13,475 nt of DNA from Nanosynbacter sp. (GCA_015257445.1 JABZKE010000003.1:1-13475); one strand, 5' to 3'. Counted from the stretch's first letter, positions 5,586-12,091 are shown. Made by a program: numbers and translations. The notes: generated by a model from the letters alone, not told the origin.

Positions 5586-6609
5586 GGTAGAAGCATTGAT
5601 TCGAAAATTCCATGCAATTTTAGAGCCGGATTTTCCTGAATGGCTGCAGGAATATATTGAAACACCAGTCTTACAGAGGCAGAAGCACATCAGTATCACT
5701 TGCGGAACGATTTATTCAGATTTGTTTAAAAATCAGAGATTTTATTCAAGTTTAGATCATGCAGTAGGGGTAGCTTTGGTGGTTTGGCATTTTACCCACG
5801 ATAAAAAACAAACTTTGTCGGGACTTTTTCATGATATTGCGACCCCAATTTTTAAGCATTGCGTGGATTTTATGAATGGCGATCATTTGATGCAGGAGTC
5901 GACAGAGGATTTGACGAAAGAGATGATTGCAGAGTCGCCAGGAATCAGTTGTTTGCTTAAGCGGGACGGTATTCTAATCTCAGAGGTGGACGATTACCAC
6001 TTATATCCAATTGCGGATAATAACACGCCGAAGTTATCGGCAGATCGTTTGGAATATTCACTGGTGAATATGCTGTTCGCGTATGGAGTGGCAGATTTGG
6101 TAGAAATTCGTGAAATATATGCGGATATCGTGGTGCAATTAGACGAAAATGGGGTTAAAGAATTGGGATTTCAAACGAAAAAAATCGCACGAAAATTTGT
6201 TAAACTAACTTCGCAATTATCTATATTTTATCGTGAAGACCGAACACGTTATTCAATGCAGTTTCTTGCGGATATTTTGAAGAAAATGAGTGAATCTGGA
6301 AGGATTTCGGTGGCAGATTTATATCAAATGAAAGAATCGGAAGTGATTGAAATGATTTTAGCTTCAGATTATAGGGATGCTTTTTTGGCTTGGCAGAAGG
6401 CAAAGAAAATAAAGAAGGCAAAAAGTCTTGAGCAATGTCCGGACGGAGTGTACGTAGTGAACTGCCAGGCGAAAGTGCGCTATATTGATCCGTTATGGCA
6501 AGGTGAACGGATGTCGAAAGCTTGTAAAATTGCAAAGAATTATATCGAAAAAAATTTGGCCTATAAAATGGAGGGATATCTGTATCTTCCAGGATTAAAA
6601 TTAACATAA
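5572..6609 (+). CDS. HD-domain phosphohydrolase, 345 aa
   Basis: The ATG at 5572 lies inside the last codons of the DHH gene (14-nt overlap). There is no Shine-Dalgarno sequence, so translation probably restarts from the upstream gene. HD motifs are visible: LDHAVGVAL (His63), then LSGLFHDIATPIFKH (HD at 87-88), CVDFMNGD, and KLSADRLEYS (Asp158, the last metal ligand). These metal-binding residues are those of HD-superfamily phosphohydrolases that act on nucleotides or cyclic nucleotides. The QRQKHISITCG block near residue 35 and the WHFTHDKKQ block belong to a subgroup I recall from Firmicutes and CPR genomes annotated only as HD-domain proteins. The substrate cannot be read from sequence. 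The last codons and the start of the terminator recur at 8112-8135. Confidence 0.8.
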   Translation: MTECEVEALIRKFHAILEPDFPEWLQEYIETPVLQRQKHISITCGTIYSDLFKNQRFYSSLDHAVGVALVVWHFTHDKKQTLSGLFHDIATPIFKHCVDFMNGDHLMQESTEDLTKEMIAESPGISCLLKRDGILISEVDDYHLYPIADNNTPKLSADRLEYSLVNMLFAYGVADLVEIREIYADIVVQLDENGVKELGFQTKKIARKFVKLTSQLSIFYREDRTRYSMQFLADILKKMSESGRISVADLYQMKESEVIEMILASDYRDAFLAWQKAKKIKKAKSLEQCPDGVYVVNCQAKVRYIDPLWQGERMSKACKIAKNYIEKNLAYKMEGYLYLPGLKLT

Positions 6610-6644
6610 AAAAGCCCCGACCAGGGTCGAGGCTTATTTTTTTT
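6608..6644. terminator. Bidirectional terminator between the HD gene and paralogue B
   Basis: AAGCCCCGAC-CAGG-GTCGAGGCTT stem with one mismatch, flanked by A6 on the left and an eight-T run on the right. It serves the plus-strand HD gene and minus-strand gene B. Confidence 0.85.
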
Positions 6645-6649
6645 GGGAA

Positions 6650-7801
6650 TTACTGAGCTGATTTATCCTCCATGAATCTTTTGGCAAAATCATAGTCTTC
6701 TGATTCAGTATAATTTGACGGATTGCCATACTCAAGGAGTTTTTCCCGGCTAACCAATTTACTACCCGAGTCATTGAGATAAGCTAGGACAAGCCAATCA
6801 GTCGGGTCATCATATTGCAATCCTGCGTAGTTAGCTTCTTTGGCTAATTCTTCAATGTCACCCTCAGCTGGCAGATAATTACAATCAATAAACTGCTTAA
6901 ATGTCAGTCCACGATAATTAACTTCGCGCAGAATATACGAAAGTCCGGTATTCTTGATGAAATCCCGTACAGATACGGCAAACGGTAAGTTTTTTAGTGT
7001 CTCCCCAGGCTCTATGCCGAGATAGTTATCGCGGTAAAGACAAATCCAAGGTTTGACATATTCGTTAGGATTGACCCCAATGCTGCACCATTCGTCTCGC
7101 GACGATATACACCATTTGGCTCTCGACGATCTAACAATTTCGTTGATGAGGTTAGCAATGTGTGGTAGGTTTGGTTCATAGATGAACTTCATTGGGATGA
7201 TTTTATTAATCATTCTACGAATTTGTTCCGCACCAATATTTTGTTTGTAAAAGAAACGGAGATCATTAAATAAGCAATGTGGATGATCCACACGGCTTAG
7301 GAAGTAATCTTCGGACAACACAAAGGTAGTTAGTGCAGAAACGCCATTATTGATCAGGTCGTTAATCTCGTCGAACGAACAAGGCTTGAGATTATAATAG
7401 TGAGCAATTTGGTCCATATCGGCATTTAAGGAATGAAGGCGATGTAGATCTATTTTATCGTGTCCATAAGGTACTAATAGGGCAATTTGATTAATATTTA
7501 AGTGTGCACCAGCATCTTGGAGTACTTCAAACTGCTCAATAATATCTAACGGGTGTAAAACTTGAACGATTTCCTCTAAGTCGACGCTAGCTTCATGCAT
7601 TTTAGGCCAATGCTTGGCTAAAAAGCTGTAGGCTGAACTTAACTTTTCCTCGTCTTCCGATTCCTTAATGCATTTTTGTAAAGCTTGGAAAATGTTACCC
7701 CAAAAATTCTGATTAAATTTTTTGCAGAAAGTCGGATTAAATTTTTCGCGAGCGATTACAGCGGCATCTTTTAAAATGTGTAATTTGTTAATGATATTCA
7801 T
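6650..7801 (-). CDS. Helical-repeat family protein B, 383 aa
   Basis: Start at 7801 (MNIINKLHILKD) is fixed by AGGAGG 6 nt upstream and by identity with the start of C; the open frame to 7894 covers the DUF1653 remnant and is not used. It has the same helical layout as A and C: an N-terminal region ending in an FLAKHW block, repeats with an LDEI-like unit and NGVSALTTF, then the GVNPNEYVKPWICL and LPFAVSVRDFI blocks, FLPAEGDIEELAK-like sequence (here YLPAEGDIEELAK) and a complete C-terminus with LQYDDPTDW and LVSREKLLEYG. This is the only full-length copy besides C. No signal peptide, membrane segment or known catalytic motif. The upstream DUF1653 gene is wrecked but the ribosome site is intact. 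Function unknown. Confidence 0.8.
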   Translation of the reverse strand: MNIINKLHILKDAAVIAREKFNPTFCKKFNQNFWGNIFQALQKCIKESEDEEKLSSAYSFLAKHWPKMHEASVDLEEIVQVLHPLDIIEQFEVLQDAGAHLNINQIALLVPYGHDKIDLHRLHSLNADMDQIAHYYNLKPCSFDEINDLINNGVSALTTFVLSEDYFLSRVDHPHCLFNDLRFFYKQNIGAEQIRRMINKIIPMKFIYEPNLPHIANLINEIVRSSRAKWCISSRDEWCSIGVNPNEYVKPWICLYRDNYLGIEPGETLKNLPFAVSVRDFIKNTGLSYILREVNYRGLTFKQFIDCNYLPAEGDIEELAKEANYAGLQYDDPTDWLVLAYLNDSGSKLVSREKLLEYGNPSNYTESEDYDFAKRFMEDKSAQ

Positions 7802-7817
7802 ATTTCCCCTCCTTGAA

Positions 7818-7960
7818 TTAATCATTGAATAGTAAACCGACGTATTGGTACTTGTAAGATGGTTGATACTTGAAGAAAATTTGGTCAAAATCACTGACGC
7901 TTAGTAGTTTAAAACGATATTTCTGAAGCGTGGATCGTGTACGAATTTCTGTTGTTTCAT
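7818..7960 (-). pseudogene. DUF1653 gene remnant before B (internal deletion and frameshift)
   Basis: The ATG at 7960 opens MKQQKFVHDPRF, matching the start of the intact DUF1653 gene at 9309-9638 (MEEKEFVHDPRY). Then about 187 bp, corresponding to residues 13-74 of that gene, are missing. The sequence resumes in another frame as a RFKLLSVSDFD block ending YKYQYVGLLFND, matching its C-terminus, with TAA at 7818. Because the deletion is not a multiple of three the frame from 7960 stops at 7901. The core of the DUF1653 domain is gone, so no function is expected; the leader role for B's ribosome site may persist. Confidence 0.8.
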
Positions 7961-7983
7961 AATAATTCCCCTTTCTTTTAAAG

Positions 7984-8019
7984 ATCTCGCAAAATCTGCG
8001 CGAGCTAAACTTAAGTTTA
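7984..8019 (-). promoter_or_regulatory. Palindrome and hairpin in the leader of module B
   Basis: The palindrome TAAACTTAAGTTTA (8006-8019) is identical to that before A, followed by a hairpin with AGCTCGC and GCGAGAT arms (one pair weakened relative to A). Directly upstream of the DUF1653 remnant. Confidence 0.65.
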
Positions 8020-8027
8020 ACGAATAT

Positions 8028-8056
8028 ATTATGGCATTAAGATTATATTTTGTCAA
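8028..8056 (-). promoter_or_regulatory. Promoter of module B
   Basis: TTGACA (8056-8051), 17-bp spacer ending TGC, CATAAT (8033-8028) on the minus strand; nearly identical to the promoter of A. Confidence 0.8.
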
Positions 8057-8111
8057 TGTGTCGTAATGTCTCATGGCTTTTGCAAAAGTAGTGAGCGTTA
8101 TATGAAAAAAT

Positions 8112-8135
8112 AAATTAACATAAAAAAGCCCCGAC
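8112..8135. repeat. 24-nt copy of the HD gene tail and terminator start
   Basis: The 24 bases AAATTAACAT + A5 + AGCCCCGAC here are identical to 6598-6621, where they are the last codons and stop of the HD gene plus the first arm of its terminator. Here there is no HD gene, so the segment looks like the left end of a duplicated module. Confidence 0.6.
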
Positions 8136-8150
8136 AGGTGCCGGAGCTTT
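8122..8150 (-). terminator. Terminator of module C
   Basis: AAAGCCCCGACAGGTGCCGGAGCTTT, an imperfect stem; on the minus strand it ends in GGCTTTTTT. Lies between the stop of C and the promoter of B. Confidence 0.75.
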
Positions 8151-8174
8151 GTGATTAGAGAATTGTTGCAAGAG

Positions 8175-9287
8175 TTAACCTTCTTGCTTTGCTGAAAACT
8201 GTTCGATGAAACTCTTGGCGAGATAATATTCCTCACTGTTGTATTTTGAGATGTCGCCAAATTCGAGGAGCTTTTTCCGATCGATAAGTCTACTACCAAA
8301 GCTACTGATGGCAGCTAAGGTAAACCAATCAACTGGATTATCATACTGCAGCTTCGAGTGTAGAGCGCTCTTAGCTAGGTCTTCGATATCACCATTAGCC
8401 GGCAAAAAGTTGTATCTGATAAACTGATGAAAATTCATGCCACGGCGGTCGAATTCGTACATGATGTACTGAATATCGATGCAGTGAATGAAATCTTTTA
8501 CGGATACGGCTTCTGGTAGATTGGATAAGGTAACGTCAACATCAAATCCCAGATAATCATCACAATTCAGGACAACCCAAGGTTTAATGTAATCGAGGCA
8601 ATCAATACCGATACCAAGCCAGTCATTCCGGCCATCATCACTTACTATATCATCGAGGAGGTTAGCTATAATTGGAAGCTTGGACTCATCAATGAATTTA
8701 ACCGAGATAATCTCATGCATGAATTTGGAAATTTGCTCTTCAGTGATCCCATGCGAATGGAAAAAGTGAAGAATCTCGCATAGACTATCTGGATTATTTA
8801 TACAACTAAACATATAGTCTCTAGATAATTCAAACATGGTCTGGACGGAAACGCCGTTGATCATTAGATCATTGATTTGGTCGAGTGACTGAATTTCAAG
8901 TTGACCACGACGAATTAGTTTGTCCATATCGGCATTCAAAGAATGAAGTCGATGTAGGCCTTCGTAATCAACTTCTCCGTCAATCAAACCAGCAATTCGA
9001 TTAATGTCGAGTTGCTGGTCAATTTTGTTAAATTCCTCGAATTGATCAATGACATCCATTGGATTCATAACCTTTACAATTTCCGCTAGGCAAATTCCGG
9101 CGGCAGGTATTTTTCGCCAATGTTTGGCAAGGAAGTTTTGAGCGGATGCGATTTTTTTCTCATCTTCTGAGTTAATGACTGTGCGTTCTAATGCCTGAAA
9201 GAGATCACACCAGAATTTCTGGCTTAATTTTTCACTGGTAAAAACAGCGGTATCCTTTAAGATATGTAATTTGTTAATGATATTCAT
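8175..9287 (-). CDS. Helical-repeat family protein C, 370 aa
   Basis: Start at 9287 (MNIINKLHILKD) follows AGGAGG; the stop is TAA at 8175. Intact reference copy of the family: N-terminal helical region with LAKHWRKI (53-60), repeats GICLAEI, LDINRI, NADMDKL and NGVSVQTMF (144-152). Then come WLGIGID, IKPWVVL, LPEAVSVKDFI (257-267), FLPANGDIEDLAK (294-306) and the C-terminal domain with LQYDNPVDW (313-321). Ser311 is coded by TCG, the codon that became TAG in A. The upstream DUF1653 gene ends 21 nt before, so the two are one operon under the promoter at 9707-9735. No enzymatic motif or membrane segment; repeats suggest a binding scaffold, which is inference. Confidence 0.8.
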   Translation of the reverse strand: MNIINKLHILKDTAVFTSEKLSQKFWCDLFQALERTVINSEDEKKIASAQNFLAKHWRKIPAAGICLAEIVKVMNPMDVIDQFEEFNKIDQQLDINRIAGLIDGEVDYEGLHRLHSLNADMDKLIRRGQLEIQSLDQINDLMINGVSVQTMFELSRDYMFSCINNPDSLCEILHFFHSHGITEEQISKFMHEIISVKFIDESKLPIIANLLDDIVSDDGRNDWLGIGIDCLDYIKPWVVLNCDDYLGFDVDVTLSNLPEAVSVKDFIHCIDIQYIMYEFDRRGMNFHQFIRYNFLPANGDIEDLAKSALHSKLQYDNPVDWFTLAAISSFGSRLIDRKKLLEFGDISKYNSEEYYLAKSFIEQFSAKQEG

Positions 9288-9308
9288 ATTTTCCCCTCCT
9301 TTTTTGAA

Positions 9309-9638
9309 CTAATCATTAAACAACAAGCCGACGTATTGATACTTATGAGACGGCTGCTTCTTGAAGACATTGTAGTCAAAATCACTAACATCCAGTAGTT
9401 CAAAACGATGTTTCTGCTTGGCGTTAGGATACTTGACCGGATCCAATTCCTCAAAGAACTTCTCGTACGAACGAACATGGAGTTGAAGATCGTCATAAAG
9501 TGCCAAATAAACTACTTCTCTTTCTCCGGTGTCATTATTGATGGCAGTATCGATGAGGAGATAGGATTCTCCCTCGAAATGATGATAGATACCACGCGTT
9601 TTGTACCTTGGATCATGGACAAATTCTTTTTCTTCCAT
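9309..9638 (-). CDS. DUF1653 domain protein, 109 aa
   Basis: Start at 9638 follows AAAGGGG 8 nt upstream, immediately after the family's leader hairpin. Residues about 12-80 carry the DUF1653 pattern: RGIYHHFEGESYLL (glycine, aromatic, His, then the hydrophobic strand), a TGEREVVYLALYDD block (usually TxExxVVYRALYG) and LHVRSYEKFFEEL (usually LWVRPLEMF), ending in HRFELL. The C-terminal 30 residues (YKYQYVGLL type) are shared with the remnant before B but are not part of the usual domain. DUF1653 is a small widespread domain with no settled function. Here it is the first gene of a two-gene operon with C, so it probably works with the helical-repeat protein; A lacks it, so it is not essential for every copy. 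Confidence 0.8.
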   Translation of the reverse strand: MEEKEFVHDPRYKTRGIYHHFEGESYLLIDTAINNDTGEREVVYLALYDDLQLHVRSYEKFFEELDPVKYPNAKQKHRFELLDVSDFDYNVFKKQPSHKYQYVGLLFND

Positions 9639-9661
9639 AACAATTCCCCTTTCTTTTAAAG

Positions 9662-9698
9662 AGCTCGCAAAAATTTGCGCGAGCTAAACATGAGTTTA
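9662..9698 (-). promoter_or_regulatory. Diverged palindrome and hairpin in the leader of module C
   Basis: TAAAC-TCAT-GTTTA (9685-9698) keeps the arms of the A/B palindrome but not its centre; the hairpin AGCTCGC...GCGAGCT (9662-9685) keeps all seven pairs while its loop has changed. Conserved arms with variable loops point to selection on pairing. Confidence 0.6.
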
Positions 9699-9706
9699 AC
9701 GGCTAT

Positions 9707-9735
9707 ATTATGGCAGAGTATCTGGGGTTTGTCAA
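9707..9735 (-). promoter_or_regulatory. Promoter of module C (DUF1653 gene and C)
   Basis: TTGACA (9735-9730), 17-bp spacer ending TGC, CATAAT (9712-9707) on the minus strand. Confidence 0.8.
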
Positions 9736-9776
9736 GGTGTCGCACTTGCTGTATTTGGTAGGTGATGTGGTTTACA

Positions 9777-9805
9777 TTGACACATTAGCATAAGTATGTT
9801 AAAAT
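9777..9805 (+). promoter_or_regulatory. Promoter of the 9881 gene
   Basis: TTGACA at 9777-9782, 17-bp spacer ending TGT, TAAAAT at 9800-9805. It diverges from the module C promoter, 42 bp apart. Predicted start near 9812. Confidence 0.8.
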
Positions 9806-9812
9806 ATAGTGA

Positions 9813-9875
9813 TTAGCTTTATCGCTAAGTGGTTGACCTCGTAACGTATGCCGAGGTGGTTCTTTTACAGGAGGT
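9813..9875 (+). promoter_or_regulatory. Structured 5' leader of the 9881 gene
   Basis: A 5'-terminal hairpin TTAGC-TTTATC-GCTAA (9813-9828), then GGTTG, a second hairpin ACCTCG / CGAGGT (9836-9841, 9852-9857) and GTTCTTTTACAGGAGGT. The order matches the leader of the paralogue at 1095. Confidence 0.45.
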
Positions 9876-9880
9876 GTTGT

Positions 9881-10261
9881 ATGCACAGTGAAGTAAGAAA
9901 TGGTGATTCATTGGCTTTTGAAGTAATGAATGGACCAAGCAGGGATCGCATTCATATTGCAAATATGTATGCTTTTGATCAGAATATGTCGATTGATCTG
10001 GAATTTAAGGTAGTTTTCGCAAAACGGGAAAATCCGGCTGGTGGAACGACTCGAGATTTTATGGCATTGAAAAATCTGCAAATCATGGGGGTAGTTCACA
10101 CTGATCGCACTGGATATGATTTTAATATTCAGGGAACTTGCGATGCGGACGTGAAATCTCCGATGAACAAATGTAATACTTATCGAAATTTTCGTTTTTC
10201 GATGGATTACAATGCGAAGCTTCGCACAGGGTCACTGAGATTAAAGCCAATGAGGTTTTAG
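9881..10261 (+). CDS. Hypothetical protein, 126 aa, paralogue of the 1095-1547 product
   Basis: Start at 9881 (MHSEVRNGDS) is set by AGGAGGT 5 nt upstream; the in-frame ATG at 9848 lies within the leader hairpin. It aligns over most of its length to the C-terminal 100 residues of the 1095 product, with LEFKV, an LKNLQI block, the GTCDAD block, Tyr-rich stretch NTYRNFRFSMDY and the AKLRTGSLRL end. Soluble, probably beta-rich, with no known domain that I can name. The gene at 10342 follows after 80 nt without a clear promoter, so the two may be co-transcribed up to the terminator at 10698. Function unknown. Confidence 0.75.
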   Translation: MHSEVRNGDSLAFEVMNGPSRDRIHIANMYAFDQNMSIDLEFKVVFAKRENPAGGTTRDFMALKNLQIMGVVHTDRTGYDFNIQGTCDADVKSPMNKCNTYRNFRFSMDYNAKLRTGSLRLKPMRF

Positions 10262-10341
10262 GTGATGCTTGGATGCACAAATTATTCTCGACGTCAGTAG
10301 TTTTTTGATTTTAAGAGTTTTTAACTTAGAAAGGTGGGGAG

Positions 10342-10683
10342 ATGATTAAAAATTACTTATCACATGTCTGCCGAATTTTGGATGATAATGATGAAATACT
10401 AACGACATACCAACCAGAAGAAGGGGCGATTGAAATTGAGGCAAAAAGTGTTCTACGTGAACATATCGGGGTGGTGCCAATTTTCCAAATTACGTACTCA
10501 CAGATGGCTGGTCTGCCAAGTTATGAAGAGGGGGTGTTTTATATCGTGAAACCAATTGTGGTGCGGGCGGCCAAGGATCTCGGTCGAACGATTGACGATC
10601 TGTTTCTGCCAGCGTTTCCAGTTACGGATGACGAGGGGGCGCTGATTGGTTTTAGGGGGCTAGCTTCTGCGCGTGACTTATAA
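10342..10683 (+). CDS. Small conserved hypothetical protein, 113 aa
   Basis: Start at 10342 has AAAGG 7 nt upstream. The layout is a 40-residue first part (RILDDNDEIL, then a GAIEIEAK strand), then VVPIFQITYSQMAGLPSYEE, EGVFYIVKPIVVRAA, and an end with DDEGALIGFRGL. This matches by memory a family of small proteins found in phages and actinobacteria (pattern '[T]xxGxVxGLPxPxxGxxYIVSxxV ... VRDExGxIxGxRGL') with no assigned function. I recall the pattern; I have not run a search. The ending GFRGLASARDL is short and polar. It is the last gene before a strong terminator. Its possible phage link fits a mobile or accessory history, but no phage genes are near. Confidence 0.7.
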   Translation: MIKNYLSHVCRILDDNDEILTTYQPEEGAIEIEAKSVLREHIGVVPIFQITYSQMAGLPSYEEGVFYIVKPIVVRAAKDLGRTIDDLFLPAFPVTDDEGALIGFRGLASARDL

Positions 10684-10697
10684 GACATTCACCTTCG

Positions 10698-10723
10698 GGC
10701 TCGGATTTATCCGGGCCTTTTTT
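10698..10723 (+). terminator. Terminator of the 9881-10683 genes
   Basis: GGCTCGGA-TTTA-TCCGGGCC (8 pairs including one G-U) followed by six T, 15 nt after the stop codon. Confidence 0.85.
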
Positions 10724-10728
10724 AATGA

Positions 10729-10756
10729 AAAAATCCCCGGCGAACCGAGGATTTTT
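10729..10756 (-). terminator. Terminator of paralogue D with UUCG loop
   Basis: Minus strand AAAAATCCTCGG-TTCG-CCGGGGATTTTT: 12 pairs with one G-U and the stable UUCG tetraloop, followed by further T. It lies 60 nt past the stop of the detached D end, so the unit extends through it. Confidence 0.8.
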
Positions 10757-10817
10757 GAGTGATGAAAGAGGATGAGAGAGCGAAGATTAGAAAATTCGAT
10801 CTTAGGGGATCTGAGAT

Positions 10818-11141
10818 TTAGATTTCTTTCTGATTGAGAACTTTACCGTATTTGATGCGTTTATTTTTCGATAAATCGCATCGTTTAAAGAGTTCTACGA
10901 GCTTTTCCCGATTGATATTGGTGGCACCATATTTAAGCAGAGTAACGCCAATTCGAAGTCTATCTTCTGGTGGACAAAATAGATTATCATGTTCAAATTT
11001 TTCAGCCAGCAAATCAATCTGACCACCAGATACTAGGTAATTTTTGGTGAGAAAATTCTCAAAATTGTTACCATATCTAGTGGCAACGTAAACTTGCTGA
11101 ATATTAAGAAGCTCAAGAAACTGATTGATAGTGATTGTAAC
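10818..11141 (-). pseudogene. Detached C-terminal part of paralogue D, in the -1 frame
   Basis: From the CAAAAAG at 11147-11141 the -1 frame is open for 108 codons to TAA at 10818. It encodes the family's missing end: ITINQFLELL matches AVSVRDFIKN, FENFLTKNYL matches TFKQFIDCNYL, GGQIDLLAEKF matches GDIEELAKEA, and INREKLVELF matches VSREKLLEYG. Either an indel in the A5 run broke the gene or ribosomes slip here. A frame-0 start within it is not needed. Confidence 0.75.
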
Positions 11142-11902
11142 TTTTTGAGATTAGGCTCTATTGATATGAAATCTTGGAAGTTCATATTAACCCAAATTGG
11201 TCGATAATCGTCAAGATTGATGCCGAAGATGGTCCAATCGAGTGGGTCAGCGGCCATGATACTCTCGTGTATTTTTGGATTGCAGTGGTCTTTAATCCAG
11301 GCGGCAATGAGACCGAGTGAAAGATTCTGCTGATAGAAAAAATAGAGTAGACAGTAAACATTAGCAGGTTTTGGAGATTCCTTGACGAGGAGCTGGTTGG
11401 CCATCACGAAAATCGTCGTGAGGTTGACTCCGAGGACGCGCATTTCGGCGCATTGAACTTCGAGATCATGCTTAGTTTCGATCTTATAGCAGTTCATGGC
11501 GATAGTGTCGATATCGACACCGCGTTGCTGAAATTTTTTGAGGTTTCTCAGGATAAAATCACGGCCTTTGATTTGAATTAACTGGTACATTAATTCATAA
11601 GAATCGACATGGACCTTAGAGGCTTTGATTTTGTCGTAGTGACGCCAGATGTAGCTGGGGCTAAGTAGTTCCCTAACCTCGCTGGGGTTGGCGCCGGCCG
11701 CTAGAAGTTCGGACCAGATGGTTTGTGAAATTCGATAAACTCTGCCACGCTCCGCTTTGGTACGAGCAAGCGTCATGGCGGTGTAAAGCGCATCATGTAG
11801 GTCAAGATATCGCTTGACGTAGGCGGGCGTGCGACAGACTCTGGGTAGTTCCTCGAAACTAGATTCCGCGATTTGAAACATAATTTGGAATTTTTGATTC
11901 AT
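11033..11902 (-). CDS. Helical-repeat family protein D, 289 aa, frame lost near its C-terminus
   Basis: Most diverged paralogue. Start at 11902 (MNQKFQIMFQ) follows AAAGGGG. It shows the repeat signature best: GANPSEV (70-76), GVDIDTI (128-134) and GVNLTTI (158-164), each about 30-58 residues apart, and FFYQQNLSLGLI. The DWTIFGIN, YRPIWVNM and ISIEPN blocks align to those of A-C (DWxxIGI, KPWI, GIEPG). After the codons AAA AAG the frame-0 product runs into an unrelated 36-residue tail and a TAG at 11033, while the -1 frame continues the family sequence. The combined length would be about 361 aa, as in B and C. It has its own promoter without the palindrome and hairpin of A-C. Confidence 0.75.
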   Translation of the reverse strand: MNQKFQIMFQIAESSFEELPRVCRTPAYVKRYLDLHDALYTAMTLARTKAERGRVYRISQTIWSELLAAGANPSEVRELLSPSYIWRHYDKIKASKVHVDSYELMYQLIQIKGRDFILRNLKKFQQRGVDIDTIAMNCYKIETKHDLEVQCAEMRVLGVNLTTIFVMANQLLVKESPKPANVYCLLYFFYQQNLSLGLIAAWIKDHCNPKIHESIMAADPLDWTIFGINLDDYRPIWVNMNFQDFISIEPNLKKLQSLSISFLSFLIFSKFTLPLDMVTILRIFSPKIT

Positions 11903-11956
11903 ATTTTCCCCTTTCATTTTGTAAAAGAACGTGTAATAGATACAAAGTTTCCATTT

Positions 11957-11985
11957 ATTATCACATGGGATGCTTATTTTGTCAA
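11957..11985 (-). promoter_or_regulatory. Promoter of paralogue D
   Basis: TTGACA (11985-11980), 17-bp spacer ending TGT, GATAAT (11962-11957) on the minus strand. Predicted start near 11950; leader about 48 nt. Confidence 0.75.
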
Positions 11986-12028
11986 AAATTGGGACTTTGA
12001 TATGCTGGGACGGGTGAAGCGTGAACAT

Positions 12029-12091
12029 AATCTATGTAGTGGTATGGATCAGGAAAGGCGATAGTCTATGCAGTGGTGCGGTCCATGAAGC
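12029..12091 (+). repeat. Imperfect 34-bp-period direct repeat upstream of the right-edge gene
   Basis: Units 12029-12057 and 12063-12091 both contain TCTATG-x-AGTGGT and a GAA near the end; about 20 of 29 positions agree. They end just before the -10 box of the 12116 gene and could be paired binding sites, or decayed duplicate sequence. Confidence 0.4.

Noticed and set aside
3252..8150. GC-rich AAGCCCCGAC repeats at 3252, 6608 and 8122 as a mobile repeat or CRISPR-like array
   Set aside because: Each is a stem with a T-run at the end of a transcription unit, so they are terminators of similar sequence; spacing is irregular and there are no spacers.
7901..8299. Minus-strand open frame running across the module B promoter
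   Set aside because: It crosses the module C terminator and the module B promoter; only its last 20 codons (the DUF1653 remnant start) mean anything.
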